NCBI RefSeq assembly: GCF_901000735.1
Contig: NC_081547.1
Coordinates: forward strand, 24,916,046-24,980,045
Length of the DNA stretch: 64,000 bases
Direction of reading: 5' to 3'
Source: Corylus avellana
Lineage: Eukaryota; Streptophyta; Magnoliopsida; Fagales; Betulaceae
The notes under the pieces were generated by a model that was not told the DNA's origin, searched no databases, and saw only the letters and a list, made by a program, of their open reading frames with translations. Positions 49,401-60,688 of the stretch are shown here, piece by piece. How positions within the stretch are numbered: the first letter of the stretch is position 1; every line of letters begins with the position of its first letter. The translations under genes were made by a program, and so were the position numbers.

Positions 49401-50193
49401 CATCATAAAACAAGGTTTTGAGACATTAATGCAGCAACACATATCATTGGTGAATTTCCACTGCACAAAACTCTTTAAGTTGCCAATTCAAATGCAATAC
49501 AAAGTAAAGCAACTAAACAAAACAAATGTATCACAAGACAATGCACTCGATGCTAATTGGAAGTGAGAGTGCTCAAGTTACTTTCTTTGCTTTTGTTAGG
49601 AATTAGAATACGATATAGCACCGCATTCTATAAACAGTTTCATGTCCAATAACCGTATCAGAGCATATCTTTCTTGGCTAGGGTTTAGCATAATTGTAAG
49701 ATGGCCCACATATATACAAAAGAAAGCACATCATGATGTAGAACAATTAAACAATAGGGCGAAAATTGTAGCATAACTGAAAGCTTGAAACTGAGTGTGA
49801 ATATCTAGATAACATTCGGTTAAAGTTGCTTCATTTATTCCAAAAGAAAACAAATAGTGGTCCAAGAATCCCTAATTTTCGAATTTCCTTTCTTTCCCTT
49901 CTTCTCAGGTTCTCTGAAAATAAGATGTCCAGGAAAAAAGTTTCCCGGAAAATTCCGGAGGAAACAGTTTTCTCCCGGGAAACAAACAGAATATAAAAAT
50001 ATTTGTTAATGCGGGGCACTGACCTCGGCAGCCTTGGGAACCTCGTCGCAGAAGATCTCGCACTTGATGTCGCCGAGATTCGTGTGCAGCGTAACTGACT
50101 GCAAAATGCCAAAAAAACGCAAAAGCGTGAATCCATGGTTTACTTCATGAAGTTAAGGTGTTCGATGAAAGTACGCGAAAAGAGACTAACCAT
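46475..50193 (-). CDS. CYP18-1: Small cyclophilin (peptidyl-prolyl isomerase, CYP18-1 type)
   Basis: Single-domain cyclophilin that interconverts cis and trans proline bonds. Coding exons: 50191-50193, 50024-50098, 49199-49360, 46780-46938, 46475-46558; joined 161 codons (160 aa), the same length as Arabidopsis CYP18-1, to which it appears nearly identical. The active-site residues of [14 protein letters not shown] and NGSQFFIT are kept. In the [12 protein letters not shown] stretch the position of cyclophilin A Trp121 is His, which usually lowers cyclosporin binding. No signal peptide or transmembrane helix, so cytosolic or nuclear. The first coding exon is only the ATG, split from the rest by an intron starting GTTAGT. 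The 2.26-kb third coding intron holds repeats. Relatives of this clade are found in spliceosomal complexes (family knowledge). Confidence 0.95.
48197..48241. repeat. Perfect 14-bp inverted repeat
   Basis: GATTTTTCTCATGA (48197-48210) and TCATGAGAAAAATC (48228-48241) are perfect complements with a 17-base loop, inside the cyclophilin intron. Confidence 0.8.
48215..48440. repeat. Minisatellite-like repeat, about 90-bp unit
   Basis: Two and a half units share CACCAGAC(C/T)G, GAGAAA.ATCG.CCAC, CTCAC.AGACC..CGCCATG and TGTGACC/CCGTGACC. The block is GC-richer than its surroundings and may be part of a decayed LTR element beginning TGTAACACCCCC at 47329. Confidence 0.6.
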
Positions 50194-53019
50194 TATGCTT
50201 GCGAGTGTTGTTTTTACAAATTTCTGAAGCAATCGAGCTTTGCAAAATTTGACAAGCTTTTTATTGCGCCGAGATCTTTCTAGAAGGTTAGGCAATGTCG
50301 GTTTGTACTTTGTACTCTATTTTCAGCGAGCCATATATATATATATATATATTTCCCAAAATTGACAAAACGACGCCGTCACTCGGCCTGTTCAAATTCT
50401 ACGAAAAGTCGGTGACTGTGAATAGTCCCAGTCTCCTAGATACTTTCCAACGGTGCGAAAGCCGGGGTGCACGAAGATTATGTGCCTTAAAACCCTAGAA
50501 ATGACCGACGAACCATTGTTGAGCCGGTGGGCGAAGGTTTGGGTTAACAGGATCCTCTCCAGTTTTTGTTATTTTATTTTTTGAGTGGGTAAAAATACCT
50601 CTCCAATATAACTAACTAAATATTATCCACTTTAAATGAAATTGGGAGAATTCTAATTCCCTTCGGCTACCCTTGACAAGTCTCTACAATTCTTATTCTC
50701 TCTTGCAAGCATTTGTTGCCCAAATTTGACTATGCATCAACTACATCATCAATTTATAATATTATTCTTATTTCGTAAAGCATTTGAATCTAAGAAATTG
50801 TCCACTCCATTTTGACAACATCTTACCAGTTGGTTCTTACTCATTTATTTGTTATATATAGAACTGGATGATTTATATTTGTAGACTTGTAGTTATCATG
50901 TATCTAAGACAGAAGATTATAACTAAAAGCGGTATTATGAGGCTATTAAGTTGTTAGGTATGGGAATGTCAACTAATAACTAGCACATATGGATCAAGCT
51001 ATTTCAAGATTCACTGACATCTTGATGGTGCTGAATGAGGCTATGATTCAACCAAACTTGAAGTGCCGGTAGTTTCTTTACATAGATATCATTCATGTAT
51101 AAAATAATCATAGTTAATTCGTATGGGACCATATCTCCCAAATTTTTTGATTAAATACCCTATCATATAATTGATCGGATATTAAGAAATACATATAGTT
51201 GGTACAATTTTTATTTTATTTTATTTTATTTTAAGGTTTTTACCTGTCATTTTCTATCTCTGATTTTTAATATGATACCAAAGTAAAGGTTCTAAGTTCA
51301 CACATTGTCTTTGTTATTCACCTCCCATATTAATTATATTTTACTTGTTGGGCCTTACTAATTAAAAAAAATTTGAGCACACACGTGAATTTTAGAATAT
51401 AGATTAAAGAGTAATGTTATTTAGTAGATTGTTATATGATTGTTATACAATTTATGATGTAGTAGTAAAAATTAGCACTTGTAATTAAAAAGAAAAAAAA
51501 AATAGATGATTTTCACTGTTACGACATCCTACTTGTATGACAGTCGTATACCAACCTATTAAATAGCATCACACTAAATTAAATAATTAAATTAATCATT
51601 TTCTATCAACTTTAACTTTTAAGATAAGTGATGATTTAACAATATATATATATAAGCGAATTAGCGAAGGATGCGCACTATGTTGTCCTTGTAATTGACA
51701 TTAGTAGTCCCCATTAGTGCATGATCTAATGATGTAGCACTCGAACTTGTGAGGATTGCTTTGGCCAATCTTTCATTCATGGTTTGGTCTGAAATTTATG
51801 GGACTTGCCAGAGTTTCAGGTTACATTTTGCTTGTAATATCTTTTGCCTCGAAACGACAGATATTTGTCTATTCTTGATGCCATTTAATTTCAATTCATA
51901 ATTGAGTATTGTTCAAAGTACTACTAGTTCTTTATAAGTGTCACATTGCAAACCGACATAATAATCCATGTAACCCTTAATTCTTTACACTTGCAAATTA
52001 ACATGATAATCCACGTAACGCTTACCACATCAGTGGATTACCTGATGTGGATTACCGCACCCACACGGTACTTCACAAACACTCATTTCAATAAAATATG
52101 AGCTGTCATCCAAGATTTCAAGAGTGTTGGCAAAACTGTCGTTTTTCCAATACAAAATCTTTCTTTTTTTTTACAAGTATTTTTGCAATGCAGAATCTTA
52201 TTAGTATTAAATTGAAAAGTTTAAGCTCTCACCTAGTTGTTTTAACCTACCTCAAGAGCATGTTGAGGAGTATCAAGTAATTAATTTTATAAAATTTATT
52301 AGCGACCACTGTCGGGTTATTAAATAGAAAATTTTTGTGTTTCTACTTTCTCCCATGTTAATATGAATTACGGTTATGAATTGAAACGACAGGCTAATCA
52401 AGGAGGGAGCTGCTAAAGTCCAGGGAATGGGGAGCTCGATTTAGTTGACATTTTTCATTACATGCCACCAATAATATTCATCCAGTCATTTCCCAATCCA
52501 TGGCTACCAACAGAGTATATCATGGTTAATTGACCTAACGAATGAACTTGGGAAAAAGTTCAATTTATAGGCATTTCGAGAATTTAAAAATAATAACAAA
52601 GAATATATTATCCATAAAAAGTGATTTAATATATATATATAATTTCTCGATTGTAGGGTCATCAAGGAGACACGGTTACCTAAAACAACCCAGTCCTCTT
52701 AAGATAGACATTTTGTCTTGAGAATGAAGTTGAGAGTTCAGGGTTCTGTAAGTTTTAGGGACTTCAGGATATAAGCTGTTCTTACATCTTCAATTGGTTT
52801 ACCAAAAGAATGAGACACGATACACCAAGTGAAAGACAAAAATTCAAATTGATTGCCATTAAGAAGTCAAAATTAGATCATGAAACTATAAAGTAATACA
52901 AGGGCTTTATGTCATCTTTCTATGGAATACGGGATTCTCTTGCATATTCATGTGTATTAACATTGCGCCCCACTTTTCAACGAGATTAAATTACTTTTCA
53001 AAAAAAGGGTGGCTTTATT
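50194..53019. other. Cyclophilin promoter region and spacer
   Basis: No gene supported. It contains a TA microsatellite near 50332-50352, an AAACCCTAG telo-box at 50490-50498 about 300 bp before the cyclophilin start, the MITE at 51409-51575, and near 53020 the probable 3' UTR of the Vms1-like gene. Confidence 0.5.
51409..51575. mobile_element. MITE, GAGTAATGTTATTTAGTAG family, copy 2
   Basis: Begins with the same 19 bases as the copy at 19351 and ends CCTATTAAATAGCATCACACT, a mutated inverted copy. Pairing extends inwards (TTGTTATATGATTGTTATA against TATGACAGTCGTATACCAA). Confidence 0.7.
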
Positions 53020-56000
53020 TTATCCGTCCTCAAGGATCTCCCTGTGTACATGCATGCATGAGGTGCTGCAGTACTTGTAATTATATCTATGAAAAGGAAT
53101 TTTACCCGCCAGTGAAGTATTACAGCAGGAGCAAGTAATGTCGCCAGCTAACCCACTTTTGGATTGTGAGGTGCTTGGTACAATTGGGGCGTTATTACCT
53201 TGACCATTAAGGGCTGCAGCCGCAGCAATTCGCCTCTCAGCAGCAGCTGCCCTCTTTTCCCTCTCAGTGGCCAGTGCCCTTTTCAGCTCCTCCTGATTCA
53301 GTCACCAAAAAAAAGCTCATACAGTACATGTAATTGCGATTGAATAATTAAGACACTGACGTGGCAAAAGGGAAATAAAGTAAGGTAATAAAATAAGTGC
53401 GCCCTTCCCCAGCAAGCTCCAATCAAAAGTAAAATTGAAACCTTAAAAAAACAATCGATGTCATTAGCAAAAGCACCAGCATATGACCCCAAAATTGATT
53501 CGCCTTTTGATGATGTTATGAATACAAACGGGAAAAATTGTGCAATTCATTTTTAAAACAATATAATGCTGTTTTATATATTAAGTTCATGTAAGATAGG
53601 GCCCGACTCTCTACACTAAAAATTTCAAACAATAATATTAACGATGACAACAACAATAATAATAATATCATTTTTATAATTCTAACCTCTTTAGAGATCT
53701 GTGAACCACTACTAGAATGCAATCCCTTGAGAATAGAAGTTGAAGTTGTTCCTTGATTCTCTACACCTTTTGAAGCATTCTGGCCGAGGGCAGCCTCAGA
53801 CTGCAAAATCACACCAGGATGACATTGAAGATATGAAATTGAAATGGAAATAGTGAAGGGTAAATGTGTTTAAAAAGCAGGACCATTTCATGCAGTTGAT
53901 AACATGCTTTAGTTGATTAATAAAATAATATTAGGATGATGTGTGGTGTGGGGATCAAGCCCTCAGGCAGCTTTTCTTGACATGTTCAATTTGGCCAGTT
54001 GTAAGGATGCTTCAATAGCAGATCATTTGGAGTTTTCTAGTAAGTCTCATCAATATAATGTCAACTTTTTGAGAGTGACTTACAACTGGGAGGTGGATCT
54101 CTTTACCTCGTTCTTCAATTTGTGGTTTCCTTTAGATTGAAACGGGGTGACGAAGACAGCTTTGTTTGGTTTCTTCCAAGAGAAGGATGTTTGATGTTAA
54201 ATCATACTATAATGTCCTTGTTCCCCGCAATAACACTCCTTTCCCTTGGAGAAGTGGCGGAATAAGGCTCCCTTGAGAATGGTTTTCTTTCCTTGGTCAG
54301 CTGCCTCAGGGAAGATTCTAATCATGGATAATCTTAGAACTTGGCATGTCATTGTGGTTGATTGGTATTGTATGTATAAGAAGAGTGGGGAGTTAGTGGA
54401 CCACCTTTTACTACATTGTGAGATGTCTAATGCTCTATGGAATACCATCTTTAGCCTTGTAGGGTTGGCAAAGGTTATGCCTTGTCGAGTGGTAGATCTT
54501 TTTGCTAGCTGGAAATGGTATTTTGGTAGGATTCGGAATGCTGTTATATGGAAGAAGGTCCCCTCTTGCCTTATGTGGTGTCTTTTGAGGAAGAGAAATG
54601 ATCCGAACTTTGAAGACTATGAACGGCAGTAGTGGAACTAAAGGATTTTTTCTTCAAGACTCCACTTGACAGCAGCCGTAGAGTCAATGTGCATTTTAAT
54701 AAATTGCATTTGCTTATGAAAAAAAACACAAATTTTCTCAACAAAAAAATTCTCAAAATTCCACAGCCGGCTACTATAGCTCTCCAATTTAACAAACGGA
54801 CTAACAGAAAGAATAATAATTAAGAACATGTTTGAGATTGCATTTGAAAAAAAAGCTTTTAAGTCAAAAAAACATTTTTTGGCAAAAGCTTCATTTTTAA
54901 GTTTTTGTCATTTTTAGAATAAAAAACAAAGTCAAAAAAGTACTTTTGAAATTTTTTATCAAACAGGCCAACTTTTTTTTGGCAGGACTTTTTAAGTAGA
55001 ACAAGGACTTTTTAAGCCCTCTAACACAATTCTAAACAAGCCCTAAATTTAAAATTGGAGCTTCAATGGGTCATGCACCCATGCTTCAAGGTCCAAGCTC
55101 AATGCACTTGACAAAATCTCTGAGGTGGTTTCGAAACAGGGTAATTAACATGCTTGACCTTTAATTATACTCTAATAATTAATGCTAGACACGAGGGTAA
55201 TTCAAACTATAGATTTCATTATACTAAAAATCAGTTACTAGAAGTTGACTCCTCACTGCCACTCCCTTCTATTGGCTAAAAGCTACAAGAAAGAAAAAAA
55301 AAAAAAAAAAAAGAGGAGGGGGGGGGAAGGGGAAATCACATCAATTCAAATGTTATCCTAAATAAATCCAGGGTAAACATAGATTTAATTCTGGAGAGCA
55401 TAAAACAAGACAAAAAACCTAAAGGCTAACAAATTCTCCATTACCATCTTTTCACAAAATATAAGGGGGAAGAAAAAAAAGCACTATGCACCTGAGCCTT
55501 CTTTTCTTTTGCTTTACGTAATTTCTTCAATTCTTTTGCTCTGGCTTTCTTCTTTGCATCTTTTTCTGCCTGAAGAACCACAAAAGGAAAACAACCAGTC
55601 TCTCATGTTAAGCATAGAATTTAATCTTGAAATGGTTAGATCAAGAAAGCAAGGGAAAATGCATCACTATTGAGAAAACAGATTTGGTTGGTAAAACCAT
55701 TATGTATGTGAATATCATTGACTGATAAGAAGTTACACAATCACTCGAACACTGGGAAATCCATTATTTAAATGATTTTTTGACACCACCCCAAGGTAAT
55801 GTGGCTCTCCGTGATGTATCCTGACGCTGCACAAGCTAACATGGAATATCTATGCTACAAAATACAATAAGGGACACAACCACCAAGATCCCAACTATGT
55901 ATTCTTTTACAGCATAATGCCCTTTCCTCTTTGCATTATATTTTTCTTCAATATATGATGTTTCTAGTACATAACAGTTATGTGAATTTAACAAATAAAT

Positions 56001-59000
56001 TGAATGAGACATGGCAACCAAGCCACAAAGAAAATAACCAAGATAATGATGTACGAATTTAGGAGTCATTTAACTCTCATTATACGCCACTCACTGATAC
56101 ATCATTGTTGACAGAAACAAATGTCTACCTGCTTAGCAGCTTGTGATTCCTCCATTTCTTTTGTCAATGCACTAGGCACTTTAGCAGCATTCCAATCCCA
56201 CTTATCAAGGTTCGAGGCCATAAACCTTCTAAAAGTGTTCCTGACTTCCTTATCACTTGCCAGCATATATGGGGTCCGTCCTCTTTCATCATTGCAGCAA
56301 GGATCGAGACCCTGTTCTAGGAGTTCCAGAACCTTATAAGCATTGCCAGACTGTGCCGCTTCATGCAAAGGAGTTGATCCACCAGTAAGTTCAATCTCAG
56401 TCTCACTTGACATAGACAGTTCATCAGATTTTTTGCAACTTGAACAAGCATCCACATTATCCCAATGGCCCAACTTGTTACCCACATCTTCTTTGATGGA
56501 GCCCAGGCTGCCATTATTTATGGTACTCATACTTGAACATGAGTCCACCTCGATGCTTGGTGGAATTTCCTTCTCATCTATTTCATAGCCAACTCGTGTC
56601 AATTGGCTATATATACGCTTGGCTTCCTTCAAGGTAGGCCTCCTAACAGTCAATGGAACATTTTGAACTACACAGTGCTGATGGCTAAAATAAGGTTTTT
56701 CCCCATTAAAGAGGAGTTGATGGTTGTTTGAAGGAGCATAAACAAAGATGCAAGTGGAAGCATCAAAATAAGGCTTCCAAGAAGCAAGTAGTTCTTGAAT
56801 ATCCTGAACAATTCATGACACAAGAATTCATCAACCTTAGAAGAGTTTAAAATCCATACTTTGGTACAGTCATGCATTCAAACATGCATGTGTCTGTGAC
56901 CCCAACGTAAACTCTGATGCAATACAGCTAAGGCCATTTAATTTGGTTATCAAAAAGAATAATCATTGGAGTTAAAGATATCATAGAAGAGTAAATTAGG
57001 AAAGAAATTTGACAAAATTGAAGATAAAATAACGTTTGGATTATATAAAATTATCGTCGACATGGATGGCAAATGTTTTTTCAAGAGATGTCTAAAATGT
57101 AAACATTTAAAGCACTAGCAATGATGTGTTAGTGTCAAGCGATTTGAATTGATATTCATAGATATAAACCAGAATACCACATAAATTATGTGATAACAAC
57201 AAAACTCAAACAATTAGGACACAGTTGAAGCAAACAATTTAGCTTTAATTACCTTCTTCAAAGCCAGTTCGTTATATCGACGAAGTGAAGCCCCAGCAGA
57301 ATGTATAGCCCTGCCGCCAGCATCTTTTGATGACTGTTTTTTTCCAGCCTTGGCCCTTACAACATATCTACATGACAAAAAGAAGAGTTCAAGCACACTT
57401 TAGCAGACATAAAATGTTTGAATGACTGTAGACAGCGACCATTGAGCAAATCTTCTTCTTCTTTTTTCTGTTGATTGGTAATTTACGCATCAAGTTGGTA
57501 TTGAATCAACAACTTTATAATCTACCTCATTCTTACAGAGGAGGAGGTGCAATTTGAGCTAAAGCTCATTGGCACCTATTGATCAGTTTATTTCCTCTCC
57601 TAAAGCCCCATTAACTTAAAGCAGACCAGAAGAAATAAGAGAGATTGCAAATATTCATCCTCAAGTCACCAAAAAGTGTCCCACTGTGTTGGTTATCCAA
57701 AACAGATTGGAAACAGTAGCAGCAACTAAGTACAAAACCAACTTTTCCCTAGATAAAGGAAAGTGAATTTAAGACAATGAGGCAATGAAAACCACAATCT
57801 AGAGATGGCATGCTAGAAGACATATGAGCCCAAAGCTTAAGGCTTGCCTTTTGCTGCCATAAGGCTCATCCCATGGGTGCATGGCAGGAGCTTTTTTTTT
57901 TTTTTTTTTTTTTGATAAGTAATGATTCATATATCAAAAGCTAAGAGGGGTGCATGGCAGGAACGTGCTTCATTTGTGATTCTGATCTCAAAGGTTATGT
58001 AACATGACACATTGACAATCACAACATTAGGAGGAAATGACAACTTTCAAAAAGCCATGTGCCACTTAAATCTCAGAGCTTGCCTTGAAGCACAACATAA
58101 AATGATGCCTCAAGAGTCAAAGGCTAATATGTAGAGCGGATACTCCAAAGCTTAGGGGGCATTCAACCAATGCACGTCAAGCAAAGATAAAGACATATAA
58201 GAAAATCTCTGTATTTGCACTATCTAGTTCATTCAAAGAAGAAAATATACTAACCTGTGGAATGTTTTGCAAGCAACGACTAAGTTACCATCAAAGACAC
58301 AACCAGCAAAGTGCCCACCACTTGCAAGCAACACAATTCTCAAATAGGTATTATCTCTAGGCTCCCGAATCAAACTTTTCAGTCTCTCGATCACTTCATT
58401 CTCTCTCAAGTATGGCACACCCCCGCCATTGACTACAACATTATTCTCATAAGAAACATTTTCAGATTCATTCATAAGTAAACTCTTCCAAACTGAAACT
58501 CTCTCTCCCGTATTAAGACAGAAAAATAGCTTTTGCTTAAGGTTTTCATTCATTCCCCTAGGCAAAGCACGGTTGGGACCAAATCCCTTGTCGGCTTCAT
58601 CTTCTGATCCTGATATACTTGATACATCATAGTCGTTGAAAGAATCAGAGGTCAACTCATCAAAATCCTCCTCCCTCACAATGTTCTTTCCAGCAATGCT
58701 TAGCTTCACCTATTGTCACATATAACCAAGAATATGCTTCAAATGAGCATTCCTAGAATACAAAAACAAAACAAAACAAAAAATCCAAAAGTCTTATCAA
58801 TATTTCTGCCATTCTACTGACCCAAAAAAAATTGTTTTCTCTAAACTTTGGAAAAGCTTATAAAGGAAACATATTTCACTGATCAATTCATTAACAGAAT
58901 TTCAATTTCTTTTTCTTCTCTTGTTTTTTTTTTGGGGGGGGGGGGTAATAAATTTCACACACAAAGAGCTAAATTTTCCTAATTCAGTTCAAGTGAAACA

Positions 59001-59411
59001 AGATTAAAACCGATTTATCAAAAAGGAAAATGGAAGATACGGAATTCGGTTTACATTGAATCGATGAATATCGGACTTGAAGTGCGAGCGCTGGTCCTGG
59101 AGGGACTCGAACTCGGCCTTGCAGGTGTTGCAGGTCCATCTAGGTGTCGCTAAGACGTCTTTTTGGGCGGTTTTCTCGTCGCTTTCGGGGACGTCTAGGG
59201 TTTCAGCGGTGGATTCATTGGTGTGATCGAGCGGTTCGGAGATTGAAGTCAGAGAGGAGTGAGGGGATGAGAGAAGGCGGCAGGCGTCGAAGGAGCTGGG
59301 CGGGAGGTCGAAGATGCAACGTTGCCATTTCTCTTGCTGAAGGTTGGTCGAAGCGTTGCTGTCTTTGGTGTTGGTGCTTCTGGAAGGAGGATTATCGGCC
59401 TCCATGATCAT
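53020..59411 (-). CDS. Vms1/ANKZF1-type peptidyl-tRNA hydrolase
   Basis: Homologue of yeast Vms1 and human ANKZF1, which release stalled nascent chains from 60S subunits during ribosome quality control. Exons: 59055-59411, 58255-58709, 57253-57367, 56129-56803, 55492-55569, 53687-53800, 53020-53292; joined 689 codons (688 aa; ANKZF1 is 726). Order: C2H2-like zinc finger CNTCKAEF...HFKSDIH (from Cys94); VLRF1 release-factor-like domain (about 190-350) with LLASGGHFAG and the loop KAGKKQSSKDA, whose Gln282 aligns by position with the catalytic glutamine; SAGASLRRYNE; ankyrin repeats (STPLHEAAQSGNA from about 452); K/E-rich helix; and a C-terminal Cys/His treble clef (CSCC...CSTSCMHVH). A second in-frame ATG lies two codons in. 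Intron 5 carries a LINE piece and a MITE; intron 2 a LINE tail. Confidence 0.93.
53934..54690 (+). pseudogene. Degenerate LINE reverse transcriptase C-terminus
   Basis: Sense-strand fragments with frameshifts and stops read VWCGDQALRQ, FNLASCKDASIADHLEF, NVNFLRVTYNWEVDLF, then KAPLRMVFFPWSAASGKIL and YKKSGELVDHLLLHCEM, the end of a plant LINE ORF2 including its zinc-binding (zf-RVT) domain. It lies antisense in an intron of the Vms1-like gene and is related to the copy at 10021-10590. The 3' border is uncertain. Confidence 0.8.
54824..55043. mobile_element. Tourist-like MITE in Vms1-like intron
   Basis: About 220 bp with ends GAACATGTTTGAGATTGCAT and CACAATTCTAAACAAGCCC (imperfect inverted repeats), flanked by TAA on both sides. 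Related to the MITE at 9208-9451 throughout, for example CTTTTTAAG..CT near the right end. Confidence 0.65.
57875..57962 (-). mobile_element. Short LINE-tail insertion in Vms1-like intron
   Basis: A 15-bp direct repeat GGGTGCATGGCAGGA (57875-57889 and 57948-57962) brackets a poly-T run and GATAAGTAATGATTCATATA plus about 15 bases. Read on the minus strand this is a LINE/SINE 3' end, ATTACTTATCAAAA with poly-A, copied for only about 35 bases. Confidence 0.8.
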
Positions 59412-60688
59412 CGATTAAGGTGTTCCTGTAATGAATGGCTTATATGCTTTTGACGATCCATGATTGCACTTAAAACGACGGCGCTTTGTGCTCTGAAAAA
59501 CGACGGCACCTCACGGTCGTTTAAAAGTGAATAGGGTTAGATGTCGGATAGGGATCCGGCTTTATATGTTGTAGTTTTTTTTTTTTTTTTTAATTTATTT
59601 TGTTTTCAACATACAGAACGGGAAAGGAAAAATTAAAATAGAATAAAACATAAAAATGGTAGGCAACCCAAACAATAATCCCTAAACAATCGAAAACAGT
59701 GCAAAAAACAAGTAATAAAGTAACTAGCAAGACTAGGTTAAATAAATAACTCAGCCCATTAAGAAAGAGAAACTCATCTCCTTGACCCATTGACAGATTG
59801 ATCGCCAAAATTTGAATGTAAGGTTTTTGGATTTCTCTGCTTTAAAGTCCCACTAGAAGTTTATGAACAGGAAACCCAAGGATTTGCACACAGTTTTGGG
59901 GAGAAGGAACTCATGGTATAGGAATGGAGAGTTGTGGCAACATATTTAGTGGAACTGGTGTGGCTAGCTTGGGAGAGTTTGCTTGGCTTTGTACCCTCGA
60001 TGCATTGTTGAACAGTGGTGAGAAGATAAAAAGAAAAAAAAAGAAAAAACCTTTGGCTCGAGTGGAGAAAAACTGTAGCCCAAGATATTTTGCTTTTGGT
60101 TGGCGTCTATTGAAATTGAGGATGCCCTGAACCTGATAAATTGCCCGTGGTTTTGGATTTTTTTCCTTGAAGATGTCTTCAAACGGGTTAATTGGCCAAA
60201 ACTGACCCTTAATCCTTCTCCTTTAAGTGACTTTAAGGAGTTTTAATTGCAACCTCGACATATGCTTTTTAAGGTATAACACAAATGTGACTAACACTTT
60301 CCTGAATCGTGACAACAAACAAATACACAAAACTTATTACTGATTTTTTGATAAATAAAAGCAGATTGCATGGGTTTCGAACCTAAGACGTTGAGGAGCA
60401 TACACAAAACTTATTACTTATACGGATATACCAAAAAATTATCAGCATTAGACCTAACAAGATGAAAGCACACAATTAAAGAGGCTACTTAATACCACAT
60501 AGAGAAAAGGGATGCACAACTGATCAGAAATACCCATAAATAAGGTCAAAACAGGGTTCGTCTTTAAATTTTCATTACAAAGTCGTTGAGTTTGGTTCTT
60601 TGGCCATTTTGACATAGGCAATGAACACTTTCCACTCAGGTCCGGTTACAACACTTTTCTCGGCAAGTTACTAAGATGTAAGAAGTAC
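59412..60688. other. Vms1-like promoter region and RPB5 3' flank
   Basis: No gene supported besides the small SINE-like insertion at 60323-60418. The region holds a poly-T tract near 59575-59591 and probably the leader of the Vms1-like gene and the 3' UTR of the RPB5 gene. Confidence 0.5.
60323..60418 (-). mobile_element. 5'-truncated SINE-like insertion
   Basis: A 19-bp direct repeat ATACACAAAACTTATTACT (60323-60341 and 60400-60418) brackets 58 bp. On the minus strand the insert reads a B-box-like GGTTCGAAACCC, then TTTATTTATCAAAAA, the tail of a tRNA-derived SINE. The A-box half is missing. Confidence 0.75.

Noticed and set aside
60360..60400. tRNA gene because of GGTTCGAAACCC
   Set aside because: No acceptor stem, anticodon arm or A-box; it lies inside a SINE-like insertion with target duplications.
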